Assembly: GCA_002419295.1 (NCBI GenBank)
Contig: DIFW01000034.1
Coordinates: 1-64,000, forward strand
Length of the DNA stretch: 64,000 nucleotides
From: Patescibacteria group bacterium UBA5738
GTDB lineage: Bacteria > Patescibacteriota > Minisyncoccia > Minisyncoccales > UBA5738
Direction of reading: 5' to 3'
Shown one piece after another: positions 1 through 8,480 of the stretch. The notes under the pieces are model-generated. The model was given only the letters and a program-made list of their open reading frames with translations, was not told the DNA's origin and ran no database searches. Each line of letters opens with the position of its first letter. Within the stretch, counting starts at the first letter, position 1. Made by a program: the position numbers and the translations under genes.

Positions 1-34
1 GGGCATTCCCAGTGAGGGGTTACGATACTGGGTA

Positions 35-63
35 TTGACAATTTCTAAAATACTTGGTATAAT
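35..63 (+). promoter_or_regulatory. Consensus sigma70 promoter for the first surface-protein gene
   Basis: TTGACA at 35-40, a 17-bp spacer, then TATAAT at 58-63, preceded by TGG (extended -10). Both hexamers are perfect. Transcription should start near 70, giving a leader of about 22 nt before the ATG at 92. Confidence 0.85.
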
Positions 64-91
64 GAGGGGGTAGAAAATAATATATAAAAAA

Positions 92-2455
92 ATGAGCAAA
101 ACCATCAAATTTTTATTCACAATGAGTTCGGTTTTTATCTTTGTTTTTGCCGCTGGCATGGCGGATGCGGCTGGTTCCGGTTGTGTTGTTCCCGGGTGGA
201 TCAATGTTGCCGGGAACGGCATGGACGCGCAAGTGAGATTAACCAATAATGTAAGTTGCGGACCGATGACGGTGAGCGTGTGTTCCTATCGGGTTTACCA
301 ATTTCCGACCGGCACTGTGGGATGGTTGAAAAACCAAACTTTATTTGATTCGAAGACGGTCACTTTGCAGCCCGGCCAAACTGTTTATACGACGGTTAAA
401 ACCGACAACTGCATGACTCAGATAGATCTTTTTGAGGGGCCTTGCGTTTATCCGTTTCCGAGCGACAATCCGCATGATCTCAGCACTATTGTCGCCGGTG
501 AAATAACCAAATATCATGTATTGTGCACCAATAAATGCACCGACGAATGTACATTAAACCAGCGCACATGCGATGGCAACGGCTACAAAATCTGTAAAAT
601 GGGTGGCAACGGCTGTACTTATTGGGAGCATACCGATTGTCCTTCCGGCCAGATTTGTAGCGGAGGATATTGCGTGTCTTCCTGTACCGATGAGTGCTCA
701 ATCAACGGCCAGCGGGTGTGTTCGGGCAACGGCTGGAAGCAGTGCGGCAACTACGACAGCGATTCCTGCTTGGAATGGAGTTCGGTTACCCAATGCGGCT
801 GGAACCAGACTTGCAACAACGGGTCTTGCGTTGATACCTGCCAGAACGAATGCGCTCTGGGGCAGCACCAGTGTTCCGGCTCTTCGAGCAAAACCTGCAT
901 TCAAAGCGGCCAATGCACCGCTTGGGGAAGCTGGCAAAACTGCGATGCGCAATGCTATCGTTGCGGCGACGGGGTTTGCAATTCCGACTGCGGCGAAACA
1001 AATTCAAATTGCTCCCAAGACTGCGGCGGCAATATTCCTGTAGTTGGAATTATCGTTGAAGGTTTGGTTGAATGCAACAAAAAAGCAACTTTAATCTGGG
1101 CCAGCACGAACGCGACAGCGTGTTCCGCCAGCGGTGATTGGAGCGGAAGCAAAACAACTTCTGGCACGGAATCGGTGGGCGGTTTCATTGGTACAAAAAC
1201 ATTCATTATTACTTGTACCGGCGACGGGGGAACGGCCAGCGATTATGTCAAAGTTAATGGCAGCGGTGACGACTTGGAAGTTGATGCGGGATCTGATAAA
1301 ACCGTCGCTGTCGGAGACACCATCCGTTTGGATGGTGCGGTGGACGGCGATTACGACAGCCTTTCATGGTATTGCACCGGCGGCAGTTTATCGGACAATA
1401 ATGTTTTGCGCCCGACTTTCCGCGCGCTCTATTATGACTATGATTATTCCCGCACCTACACCTGCACCCTGACCGCCAGAAACGAATGCGGTTCGGATTC
1501 CGACACGATGAAAGTGCGCGTGGAGCGCGACAATGACGACCGCGATTTCAATGTTTCTTTGATCGCGCGTCCCAAATCCGACTGCGCCCCGTTATACGAT
1601 GTCGATCTGACCGCCACGGTGTCCAACTATGACAATGACAATGACAATGATTATGATTATGGCCGTGAGTTCACCTACCGTTTTGACTGCGAAAACGACG
1701 GCAGTTGGGACAAAACCATCACCACGAGCAACACCTCCTACACCGCGGCCAACCTGTGCGATTACCGCAATGTCGGGGACTACACCGCGCGGGTACGCGT
1801 GGAACAAGGAAACCGCACCGCCACGGACACGGAAATCGTGCGCGCGGAACAATGCGGACAAACGCAAACCGGCAATGTGAATATCACCAAGACCGTGAGC
1901 AACCTGTCTTTGGGCGGCGGCTATCAAGGCACGGTATCGGCCAATCCGCTGAATATCGTCGCCTACCGCATCACGGTTGCCGGCGTTAGCGGCACAACCG
2001 ACAATATTATGGTTGCCGACGCGGTTCCCGCGGGCATCACCAACATCCGCGATCTGCAAATCGACGGTTCCGCGGCGGGAGGCAATTTGGCCTCGGGTAT
2101 CAATCTGGGAACTTTGTCTTCCGGCCAAACCAAAACCATTACTTATACCGCTACCGTGGCCAATGAAGCGAATTTCGCCTACGGCCAAACCACATTAACC
2201 AATGTGGCCACGGTTACCGTTGACGGCAAATCCGCCAATTCCAGCGCCGCGGTGGTGGTGAATCGCCGCGCGGTGATGGGCGCGACCACCATCTCCACCG
2301 GTTTTGACGGCAATATGATAATCGGACTGGGGATCGGATTGCTGGCCGCGCTGGTATGCATGGCTTGGGTGGTCAAAACCCAAATCATCGATCCCAAGCG
2401 CGATCCGCGGCAAATCTTGCGCGACAAAATCGCCGCAATCCGCCGGGCAATGTAG
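92..2455 (+). CDS. Secreted, membrane-anchored Cys-rich / PKD / DUF11 surface protein
   Basis: 787 residues. Residues 1-27 form a signal peptide ending near ADAAG. Residues about 148-285 hold three copies of a Cys-rich module (pattern DEC, then NG-R-C-GNG, then W, then QTC-NG-CV), followed by a CGDGVCN/GE/CSQDC module. A PKD-like Ig domain lies near 395-480, a second beta domain near 487-590 and a DUF11-like repeat near 595-720. A single hydrophobic segment at about 735-757 precedes a basic tail, so the protein is probably displayed outside and anchored by its C-terminus. The same Cys module recurs in the secreted protein at 16234-18747. Likely an adhesin or envelope protein; no catalytic motif is visible. 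It has its own promoter and a terminator, so it is a single-gene unit. Confidence 0.8.
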   Translation: MSKTIKFLFTMSSVFIFVFAAGMADAAGSGCVVPGWINVAGNGMDAQVRLTNNVSCGPMTVSVCSYRVYQFPTGTVGWLKNQTLFDSKTVTLQPGQTVYTTVKTDNCMTQIDLFEGPCVYPFPSDNPHDLSTIVAGEITKYHVLCTNKCTDECTLNQRTCDGNGYKICKMGGNGCTYWEHTDCPSGQICSGGYCVSSCTDECSINGQRVCSGNGWKQCGNYDSDSCLEWSSVTQCGWNQTCNNGSCVDTCQNECALGQHQCSGSSSKTCIQSGQCTAWGSWQNCDAQCYRCGDGVCNSDCGETNSNCSQDCGGNIPVVGIIVEGLVECNKKATLIWASTNATACSASGDWSGSKTTSGTESVGGFIGTKTFIITCTGDGGTASDYVKVNGSGDDLEVDAGSDKTVAVGDTIRLDGAVDGDYDSLSWYCTGGSLSDNNVLRPTFRALYYDYDYSRTYTCTLTARNECGSDSDTMKVRVERDNDDRDFNVSLIARPKSDCAPLYDVDLTATVSNYDNDNDNDYDYGREFTYRFDCENDGSWDKTITTSNTSYTAANLCDYRNVGDYTARVRVEQGNRTATDTEIVRAEQCGQTQTGNVNITKTVSNLSLGGGYQGTVSANPLNIVAYRITVAGVSGTTDNIMVADAVPAGITNIRDLQIDGSAAGGNLASGINLGTLSSGQTKTITYTATVANEANFAYGQTTLTNVATVTVDGKSANSSAAVVVNRRAVMGATTISTGFDGNMIIGLGIGLLAALVCMAWVVKTQIIDPKRDPRQILRDKIAAIRRAM
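1631..1660 (+). repeat. In-frame hexanucleotide repeat (GACAAT)3(GATTAT)2
   Basis: Three copies of GACAAT followed by two of GATTAT encode an Asp/Asn/Tyr run in the loop of a beta domain of the surface protein. The unit is a multiple of three, so length changes would keep the frame. Confidence 0.7.
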
Positions 2456-2484
2456 TCCGGCAATCGAACAAGAGTGATTTTTCC

Positions 2485-2508
2485 AAAACTCCCGCGAGGG
2501 AGTTTTTT
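2485..2508 (+). terminator. Intrinsic terminator after the surface-protein gene
   Basis: A 9-bp stem (AAAACTCCC / GGGAGTTTT) around a GCGA loop runs into a T-tract at 2503-2508. It separates the surface-protein gene from the pilus operon. Confidence 0.88.
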
Positions 2509-2518
2509 GGTGGTGGGT

Positions 2519-2547
2519 TTGCAATCGGGTTGGCATCGTTTTATAAT
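2519..2547 (+). promoter_or_regulatory. Promoter of the type IV pilus operon
   Basis: TTGCAA at 2519-2524, a 17-bp spacer and TATAAT at 2542-2547. It lies between the preceding terminator and pilB, with a predicted leader of about 50 nt. Confidence 0.7.
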
Positions 2548-2606
2548 GGACTAATTTGCTTGATTGAAATTGTTTCTTTTAAGCTTTCTACTATCTACTA
2601 CGCTCT

Positions 2607-3818
2607 ATGGCCAATGGATTGGTGGAAACCGAGATTGCCAAAAATGCCGCCGCCTCGACGGCGCGGCTGATTGACACTATTATTGAAGAGGCGCATAATC
2701 TGCGCGCCAGCGACATACATATTGATCCGCAAAACGGCAATGTTCGCGTCCGCTACCGGATTGACGGCCGGTTGGCCGATTTTCATTTTTTGCCGTTGCG
2801 TTTTTGCCCAGAAATTATCAGCCGTATCAAAATTTTGGCGGGATTGCGCACCGACGAGCATCAAATTCCGCAGGACGGGCGGTTTAGGGTGATTATCGGC
2901 GCTTTGCCGCTGGATATTCGCGTTTCGGTGGCGCCGACATACGGCGGAGAAAACGCGGTTTTGCGCCTGCTTTCCGATAAAGCCGAGCAGTTCGCTTTGG
3001 AGTCGCTGGGATTTTCGCCGCAAAATTTTGAAAAGATAAAAAGCGCGATTAACCGGCCTCACGGAATGATTCTGGCGGCCGGGCCGACCGGAAGCGGGAA
3101 AACTACGACGCTCTATGCTTTGCTCAAAAAATTAAACACACAAGATGTTTCCATTGTCACTATCGAGGACCCGGTGGAATACGCGATCGGCGGCGTCCGA
3201 CAAATCCAGACCAACTCGCGCGCGGGCCTTACTTTTGCCTCCGGTTTGCGGGGAATTTTGCGCCAAGATCCCGACATAATCATGGTGGGGGAAATTCGCG
3301 ACGCGGAAACCGCGGGCATCGCGGTGAACGCCGCGCTTACCGGGCATTTATTGCTTTCCACTCTCCATACCAATGACGCGGCCACGACTTTGCCGCGCCT
3401 TTTGGATATGAAAGCCGAAAGCTATCTGATCGCTTCCACGGTGAATGTCGTGATCGCCCAGCGCCTGGCGCGAAGAATTTGTCCTCATTGCAAGACAAAA
3501 TATCCGGCCGGCGGCGCGGCGATTGCCGGTTTGCGCCGCGCCTTTAACACGATTGATTTTTCCCGGCAAGAAAATTTTTGGCGGGGCGCGGGTTGCAACC
3601 AATGCGCGGGTTCCGGTTTTTTGGGCCGCGTCGGCATTCATGAAGTGCTCTCGGTGAGTTCCGCGATAAAAGAGGCGATTTTGAATAAGTCGTCCGCCGA
3701 AACGATTAGGCGCATTGCGATTGAAGAGGGAATGACGACAATCGCCGAAGACGGATTTGCCAAGGCCGAAAGCGGCATTACTTCCGTTGAAGAAATTTTG
3801 CGGATATTTCATGAATGA
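2607..3818 (+). CDS. pilB: Type IV pilus assembly ATPase PilB (GspE/PulE family), short form
   Basis: 403 residues. Cytoplasmic hexameric ATPase that powers pilus extension. Visible are the N2-type domain (ASDIHIDP, RIDGRL), Walker A GPTGSGKTTT at about residue 158, the Asp box, Walker B DIIMVGEIRD at about 222, and two CxxC pairs (CPHC near 292, CNQC near 330) of the metal-binding C-terminal element. It lacks the roughly 150-residue MshEN/GspE_N domain of canonical PilB (about 560 residues), so it may lack that regulatory domain. No Shine-Dalgarno sequence precedes the ATG; it was chosen because the family homology begins right after it. First gene of the pilus operon, overlapping pilC by 8 bp. 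Confidence 0.92.
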   Translation: MANGLVETEIAKNAAASTARLIDTIIEEAHNLRASDIHIDPQNGNVRVRYRIDGRLADFHFLPLRFCPEIISRIKILAGLRTDEHQIPQDGRFRVIIGALPLDIRVSVAPTYGGENAVLRLLSDKAEQFALESLGFSPQNFEKIKSAINRPHGMILAAGPTGSGKTTTLYALLKKLNTQDVSIVTIEDPVEYAIGGVRQIQTNSRAGLTFASGLRGILRQDPDIIMVGEIRDAETAGIAVNAALTGHLLLSTLHTNDAATTLPRLLDMKAESYLIASTVNVVIAQRLARRICPHCKTKYPAGGAAIAGLRRAFNTIDFSRQENFWRGAGCNQCAGSGFLGRVGIHEVLSVSSAIKEAILNKSSAETIRRIAIEEGMTTIAEDGFAKAESGITSVEEILRIFHE

Positions 3819-4977
3819 ATTTATCAAGACAATTGTCTCCGCGATCAAATTCGCGGCCAATGTTTTAAAGCCGCGGCAGGAAGCGTTGCTGGGCGAAAAG
3901 ATTTTTTGCGCTTTTAAGGTGCGAAAAATTATGCCGCGGATGAGCTTGCAAGAAAAAATAATTTTTATCAAGCGGCTGGCGATTTTGATTGAATCGGGGA
4001 TCCCGATAATTTTGTGTTTGGAGATGCTGTCGCGCCAATCAAATTCTTCGGGCGCCAAAAAAATTATTGGCGGATTGCGCGGCGCGATGGAAGAAGGAAA
4101 ATCTTTGGCGCAAGGAATGGATCTTTTCGCGAAAACTTTCGGCAATTTTTCAATCAGCATTGTCGCGGTGGGAGAAACCGGAGGAGCATTGGCCAAAAAT
4201 CTTGACTATTTGGCCGAAGAATTGCGCAAACAGAGGGAATTGAAACGAAATATATCCAGCGCGCTGGTTTATCCGGTATTTATTTTGTTTGCCACTCTTG
4301 GCATCGCGGCATTGCTGGCCGGTTATGTGTTTCCCAAAATTTTGCCGGTTTTTTCCAGTTTTGGCGGCGATCTGCCGGCCAGTACCCGCGCGTTGATCAG
4401 CATTACCCGTGCCGCGAGAAATTATTGGGGGCTGGCGCTGGCGGCGGTCATTTTTTTGGCGGCGGTAGCGCCGTTTTTATTGAAGCTCCGGCGCGTTCGT
4501 TATTTTTTCGATCGCAATTTATTGCGTTTGCCGCTTTTGGGCGCGATGTTTAAAAACTACCACATCGCGAATTTTTCCCGCAATTTGGGGTTGTTGCTGG
4601 CCGGACAAATCGGCATTGTCAGGGCGCTGGAGATTTCCGGGCGCAATGCCGGCAATCTGGCCTATCAATACGCGCTGGAAAGAATCGCCGGCGAAGTAAA
4701 ACGGGGCGGTTCGCTGGCGGAGGCGATGGCAAAAGAAAAAAATATTTTTCCGGCGTTGGCTTATCAAATGGTTGGCGCGGGAGAAAATTCGGGAAATTTA
4801 AGCTCTTCGCTGATATATTTGTCGCGCATTTACGAAGATGAAATGGATAATTCAACAAAGAACCTTTCCGCGAGCGTTGAGCCGGCGTTGATGGTTTTTA
4901 TGGGAATTTTGGTGGGATTTGTGGCGGTTTCAATCATTCAACCGATCTATGGCATCACCACATTTTTGCAAAAATAA
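3811..4977 (+). CDS. pilC: Type IV pilus inner-membrane platform protein PilC (GspF family)
   Basis: 388 residues, taking the ATG at 3811 that overlaps the pilB stop; an in-frame ATG at 3757 lies deep inside pilB. PilC is the membrane platform that couples PilB to pilin assembly. Two GspF domains are visible, one from about residue 45 (SLQEKIIFIKRLAILIESG) and one from about 250 (NYHIANFSRNLGLLLAG). Three hydrophobic segments lie near 155-180, 205-225 and 360-385. The end overlaps the next prepilin gene by 29 bp, so the two are translationally coupled. Confidence 0.92.
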   Translation: MNEFIKTIVSAIKFAANVLKPRQEALLGEKIFCAFKVRKIMPRMSLQEKIIFIKRLAILIESGIPIILCLEMLSRQSNSSGAKKIIGGLRGAMEEGKSLAQGMDLFAKTFGNFSISIVAVGETGGALAKNLDYLAEELRKQRELKRNISSALVYPVFILFATLGIAALLAGYVFPKILPVFSSFGGDLPASTRALISITRAARNYWGLALAAVIFLAAVAPFLLKLRRVRYFFDRNLLRLPLLGAMFKNYHIANFSRNLGLLLAGQIGIVRALEISGRNAGNLAYQYALERIAGEVKRGGSLAEAMAKEKNIFPALAYQMVGAGENSGNLSSSLIYLSRIYEDEMDNSTKNLSASVEPALMVFMGILVGFVAVSIIQPIYGITTFLQK

Positions 4978-5446
4978 CGGGGCGGCGGGCTTTGCGATGC
5001 TGGAATTGTTGATCGCGATCGCGATTCTGGCCGCGGTTTGCGGATTTTTCGCTTTTGCCGACGGGCAGAGCCAAAGATTTTTTTCCTTTGCTTCGGATCG
5101 CGATGCTGTTTTAGCCGCGTTGCGCTACGCGCGGGCAATATCAATGAATTCGGTTTGCACCGGCGGCGGTTGCACTGCCAGCAGGCCCCATGGAGTGCAT
5201 TTCGATCCGGACAAAAAAGAAGCGGTTATTTTTCAGGGAAACGATTTCTCAAACCGCGATGGCGATTTTGACGAAACGGTCGCGCTTGAAAGCCGCGCAA
5301 CTTATATCGACGCGCCCGCGCCGATTGATGTTGTTTTTGCCTCGCCGTCGGGAGATGCCGATTCGCTGACGGTTGTTTTGCGCGATAATTTCGGCCGCCG
5401 CGCCGATATTTTGATTGGCAAATCCGGCCGCATTGACTGGCGCTAA
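4949..5446 (+). CDS. Prepilin-like protein (GspH/FimT-type minor pilin)
   Basis: 165 residues. A short leader ends in a class III cleavage site, GAAG followed by FAMLELLIAIAILAAV, the N-methylated hydrophobic alpha-1 helix with Glu at position +5. The globular part is beta-rich and contains a CxxxxC pair (CTGGGC), fitting FimT/GspH minor pilins that prime or cap pili. The ATG at 4949 places the cleavage site about 14 residues in; an in-frame ATG at 4919 would give an overlong leader. The gene starts inside pilC. Confidence 0.85.
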   Translation: MASPHFCKNNGAAGFAMLELLIAIAILAAVCGFFAFADGQSQRFFSFASDRDAVLAALRYARAISMNSVCTGGGCTASRPHGVHFDPDKKEAVIFQGNDFSNRDGDFDETVALESRATYIDAPAPIDVVFASPSGDADSLTVVLRDNFGRRADILIGKSGRIDWR

Positions 5447-5460
5447 TTATAATCACAAAG

Positions 5461-6999
5461 ATGATTTTTGCTAAAAATGAGAAAAATCAATCCGGATTTT
5501 TGCTGGTTGAAATAATGCTGGCGCTGGCGGTGGCGGTTTGCGCGATCGCCGCGGCCGGATTGATGGCGTTTGCCGGACAGACGATGTCGGTTGATTCCGA
5601 GCTTGACGCGCAAGCGCTTGAAATGGCGCAAAGATTGATTGAAGAGCAAAGGATTTTGGCCGGTGATGATTTTCGGCGAGTAAACTCGACTTCAACGGCA
5701 GAAGGGATATTTTCGGGACGGGTGAATGTCTCGCGGCATGATTTTTTTGTCAAATCGATTTCCGCCGCGGTGAACTGGAATATCAATGGCCGCAATCGCC
5801 AAACGGAAATTTCCGCGTTAATTGCCGACTATGGCAACACTGCCGGAAACGATACTTGCGATTCAAATCTGACTGGCGACTGGAAAAATCCGCAAATCGT
5901 AAAAGTGATTGATTTTTCCGATTTTGCCGAAAACGCTTCCAGCACCTACGCCATCGGCGATATTGATGTTTATAAAAACAAGCTTTATGTGGCAATGGAA
6001 AAAACCGGTACAAAAAAAGATTCCACGCTGTTTGTATTTGATATTTCTAATCCGTCAATGCCAATATTGTTGGACAAAATTGATAATAATAACGCGGCAA
6101 TGGCGGGTATTAATGCAATTACAGTCAATAAAAATTACGCTTATGCGGCTAGCACAGGCGTGAAACAGTTTCAGATTATTGGCATAAATGCGGGCCCCCT
6201 GAAAATAATTCCAACTGATAAAATAAGCGGTGGGGGCGACGGGCAAAGTATTTTTTATAAAGATGGATATATTTATTTAGGATTAGCATCGAAAAATAAT
6301 GTTCCTGAATTTCATATTATTGATGTTAGAAATTTATCAAGCGTGGTTGAAGTTGGGCATTGGCCTTTAGACGGTGGCTTAAGGCATAACATTAATGATA
6401 TTTATGTCAAAGGCAATTATGCTTATTTGGCGCATCCCACTGATGCGGATGGAAGCGGTGGTTGTCCGCAGGAGCAATTAACGGTTTTGAATATTTCAAA
6501 TCCGGCAAATCCTTATCGTGTCGGCGGTTTTTACGATTATGGCGCACTGGGTAATGGCAAAATCTCATATTTGATCGGTGATGTGATATATTTTGGCAGA
6601 ACAAGTAGCAACACTTCAGGATTATCTGATGCAATTCCGGAGTTTTATATTTTGGACAATTCAATGCCGGAAAATTTGCAAAATAAAAACTCTGTTTTAC
6701 CTCGCCCTTATGCGAAAGAAATTAGTAGCAGTGCTAATGGCCTAATCGTTCGTGATTATTTAGCTTTTTTATTGACAACAAAACAATCGGAAAAACCTGG
6801 AGAATTTCAAATTATACGCATTGATTTACCGGAAAATATTTCATCGTATGCGAACGCGATAACTCTTCCAGACAGCGGAGAGGAAAATGCGCTAAAAACT
6901 GGTAGCGGTGCGGCGATGGATTGCGAGGGAAATTATTTGTATGTGGCGTCAATTGACGGCGCGGGGAAAAGCTATATTTCAATTATCACGGCGCCATGA
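5461..6999 (+). CDS. Minor pilin fused to an LVIVD-type beta-propeller
   Basis: 512 residues. The N-terminus has a prepilin site (NQSG, then FLLVEIMLALAVAVCAIAAAG) and a short pilin stalk up to about residue 125. The remainder, about 140-510, consists of repeated blades of the LVIVD type (IYKNKLYVA, FVFDISNP, LTVLNISNPANPYRVGG), a propeller family found on bacterial surfaces. I infer a pilus-tip or pseudopilus-tip protein presenting a propeller to the outside. Within the propeller (about 6040-6900) the DNA is visibly more AT-rich than the flanking pilus genes, suggesting a separate origin of that domain. It overlaps the next gene by 4 bp (ATGA). Confidence 0.82.
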   Translation: MIFAKNEKNQSGFLLVEIMLALAVAVCAIAAAGLMAFAGQTMSVDSELDAQALEMAQRLIEEQRILAGDDFRRVNSTSTAEGIFSGRVNVSRHDFFVKSISAAVNWNINGRNRQTEISALIADYGNTAGNDTCDSNLTGDWKNPQIVKVIDFSDFAENASSTYAIGDIDVYKNKLYVAMEKTGTKKDSTLFVFDISNPSMPILLDKIDNNNAAMAGINAITVNKNYAYAASTGVKQFQIIGINAGPLKIIPTDKISGGGDGQSIFYKDGYIYLGLASKNNVPEFHIIDVRNLSSVVEVGHWPLDGGLRHNINDIYVKGNYAYLAHPTDADGSGGCPQEQLTVLNISNPANPYRVGGFYDYGALGNGKISYLIGDVIYFGRTSSNTSGLSDAIPEFYILDNSMPENLQNKNSVLPRPYAKEISSSANGLIVRDYLAFLLTTKQSEKPGEFQIIRIDLPENISSYANAITLPDSGEENALKTGSGAAMDCEGNYLYVASIDGAGKSYISIITAP

Positions 7000-7382
7000 A
7001 AAAACAAAACGGCTTCGCTTTGGTGGAAATTATGATTTATCTAGCATTGTTCGGCTTGTTGTTTTCGGGCTTGTTTTGCGCCGCGGTGATCATCGCCCAA
7101 AATATCGGCCGCAACGACGGGCAAATCATGCTGGCGCAAGAAGGCGCGTTTTTACTTGCCAAAATTGAAATGGAAAAAGATATTTCATTGATTAAAGCGG
7201 AGAACGGAATTTTAAAAATCAACGGAATCGCGCTTAACAATTCGCAAACCGCGGCCGGTAATTTGGAATTTAAAAATTTGGGCAACGGCTTAATGAGGGC
7301 GAGTTTTGTTTTGAATGCCAAAACCGGTCAAGGCGGCATTATTTCGCACGAATTTTTTACTACCTATTTTTTACCGAAATGA
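6996..7382 (+). CDS. Prepilin-like protein (PulG/PilW-type minor pilin)
   Basis: 128 residues. The leader MKKQNG is followed by FALVEIMIYLALFGLLFSG, a typical class III signal with Glu+5. The rest is a short alpha/beta globule without cysteines. ATGA overlaps join it to the genes on both sides (6996-6999 and 7379-7382). Likely a minor pilin of the tip-priming complex; the exact subtype is uncertain because the globular domain is too short for confident assignment. Confidence 0.82.
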   Translation: MKKQNGFALVEIMIYLALFGLLFSGLFCAAVIIAQNIGRNDGQIMLAQEGAFLLAKIEMEKDISLIKAENGILKINGIALNNSQTAAGNLEFKNLGNGLMRASFVLNAKTGQGGIISHEFFTTYFLPK

Positions 7383-7753
7383 AAAACAGCAACGCAAATC
7401 AAAATGGCTATGTCGCGCTGATTTCGGCCGTACTGGTTTCCGCGATTTTATTGGTAACGGCTTCGCCGATGGCGCGCACGGCGTTTTGGGCAAGATTTGA
7501 AACGCTTGATCGCGAGAACAAAAAGATCGCGGCAAATTCGGCGCGATCTTGTGCGGATTTGGCGATGCTTAAAATCGCGCGCGGCGAAACCGCGGCTTGG
7601 GATAAATGCGAGATTGTCGCGAAAAATAATCTTAGTCCGGATGTTTGGGAAATTATCGCGCGCGGCCGCCATAAAAATTCCTTTGTAAATTTGCGGGTTG
7701 AGGCACGGTTGGAAAGCGGCCAAATCAAGATTCTCCATTGGGAGGAGTTTTAA
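7379..7753 (+). CDS. Prepilin-like protein, PilX/GspK-like N-terminus
   Basis: 124 residues. A short leader (NANQNG) precedes YVALISAVLVSAILLVTA. The residue at +5 is Ile rather than Glu, as in PilX/GspK-type minor pilins that sit at the pilus tip. The C-terminal 90 residues are alpha/beta with one Cys pair (CADLA, KCEIV). The gene overlaps the preceding one by 4 bp and sits in the pilus operon. I infer the role from position and N-terminus; the globular part is not recognisable. Confidence 0.72.
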   Translation: MKNSNANQNGYVALISAVLVSAILLVTASPMARTAFWARFETLDRENKKIAANSARSCADLAMLKIARGETAAWDKCEIVAKNNLSPDVWEIIARGRHKNSFVNLRVEARLESGQIKILHWEEF

Positions 7754-7788
7754 AGGTCGAAAAAAAACAAATTGAAAATTAAAATTCA

Positions 7789-8313
7789 ATGGCAAAAAAA
7801 ATCAAAAGACAGAATCAAAAACAAAATCAGGGCGGTTTTACCTTGATTGAGATTTTGGTGGTGATCGGATTGATCGCTCTGCTTGCCGCGGTGGTGATCA
7901 TTGCCATCAATCCCGCGCGCCAGTTCGCCCAAGGGCGCAACGCGCAGAGGGTGAGCAATATCAACGCGATTCTCAATGCTATCGGCCAGAGAATGGCCGA
8001 CAACAAAGGCGTGTTCAGGCCCGCGGGCGATACAGTTTGCGGCGTCGATATTCCTTCGGCGACCTCCACGGCGCAAACGATTGCCAAAACCGGCGTTGAT
8101 TTGCGGCCGTGCGTTGTGCCGACATACATTCCGGAATTGCCGGTGGATCCGGCCGACGGTGTTGCCTGTGCCAATAGCGATTGCAGTAATGATTATGATA
8201 CCAGATACACCGTGGTGCAGGATGGCAATGGACGGATCAAGGTCTGCGCGCCAAACGCGAAAAATGAAACCGCGCTGGGTGAGAATCAGGAAGAAGCCTG
8301 TGTTACCCGCTAG
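7789..8313 (+). CDS. Major type IV pilin
   Basis: 174 residues. A basic leader ends in QGG and is followed by FTLIEILVVIGLIALLAAVVIIAINP, the strongest prepilin signal of the locus (Phe+1, Glu+5). The globular domain has four or five Cys (CGVD, CVVP, CANSDC) compatible with a disulfide-closed D-loop. It is the last gene before a strong terminator, is separated by 35 bp from the minor pilins, and is therefore the best candidate for the main pilus subunit. No prepilin peptidase (pilD) or retraction ATPase (pilT) lies in this window. Confidence 0.9.
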   Translation: MAKKIKRQNQKQNQGGFTLIEILVVIGLIALLAAVVIIAINPARQFAQGRNAQRVSNINAILNAIGQRMADNKGVFRPAGDTVCGVDIPSATSTAQTIAKTGVDLRPCVVPTYIPELPVDPADGVACANSDCSNDYDTRYTVVQDGNGRIKVCAPNAKNETALGENQEEACVTR

Positions 8314-8326
8314 TGTTTGCACTAAA

Positions 8327-8360
8327 CAAAAAGGGCAAATTGCCCTTTTTGTTTTCTTTT
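8327..8360 (+). terminator. Intrinsic terminator of the pilus operon
   Basis: A perfect 11-bp stem (CAAAAAGGGCA / TGCCCTTTTTG) with an AAT loop at 8327-8351 is followed by TTTTCTTTT. Confidence 0.93.
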
Positions 8361-8377
8361 ATCTTGCCACCAAATTA

Positions 8378-8394
8378 CATAGGTGGCACCTATG
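8378..8394. promoter_or_regulatory. Perfect 8-bp palindrome upstream of the GHKL/STAS pair
   Basis: CATAGGTG-G-CACCTATG lies between the pilus terminator and the promoter at 8431. A 17-bp dyad with no T-tract is more like a dimeric repressor site than a terminator. The binding protein is unknown. Confidence 0.45.
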
Positions 8395-8430
8395 CAAATG
8401 TTTATGCAACCAAAAACAATTCGGTGAGGT

Positions 8431-8458
8431 TTGACGGCGGGCAAGTTTTTGTTAGTAT
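8431..8458 (+). promoter_or_regulatory. Probable promoter of the GHKL ATPase / STAS-like pair
   Basis: TTGACG at 8431-8436, a 16-bp spacer and TAGTAT at 8453-8458. Transcription would start about 15 nt before the ATG at 8481. Confidence 0.5.
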
Positions 8459-8480
8459 GAAGCTATGATAATTTTTGTTT

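Noticed and set aside
1592..2188. 198-codon open frame on the minus strand
   Set aside because: It lies entirely within the surface-protein gene, is low-complexity because of the Asp/Asn repeats on the other strand, and resembles no protein.
2607..8313. Type II secretion locus instead of type IV pilus
   Set aside because: The components are shared between both systems, but there is no secretin or GspL/M/C gene and a typical major pilin is present; in CPR such loci are type IV pili.
8378..8394. Start of a CRISPR repeat array
   Set aside because: A single palindrome without regularly spaced copies; no cas genes in the window.
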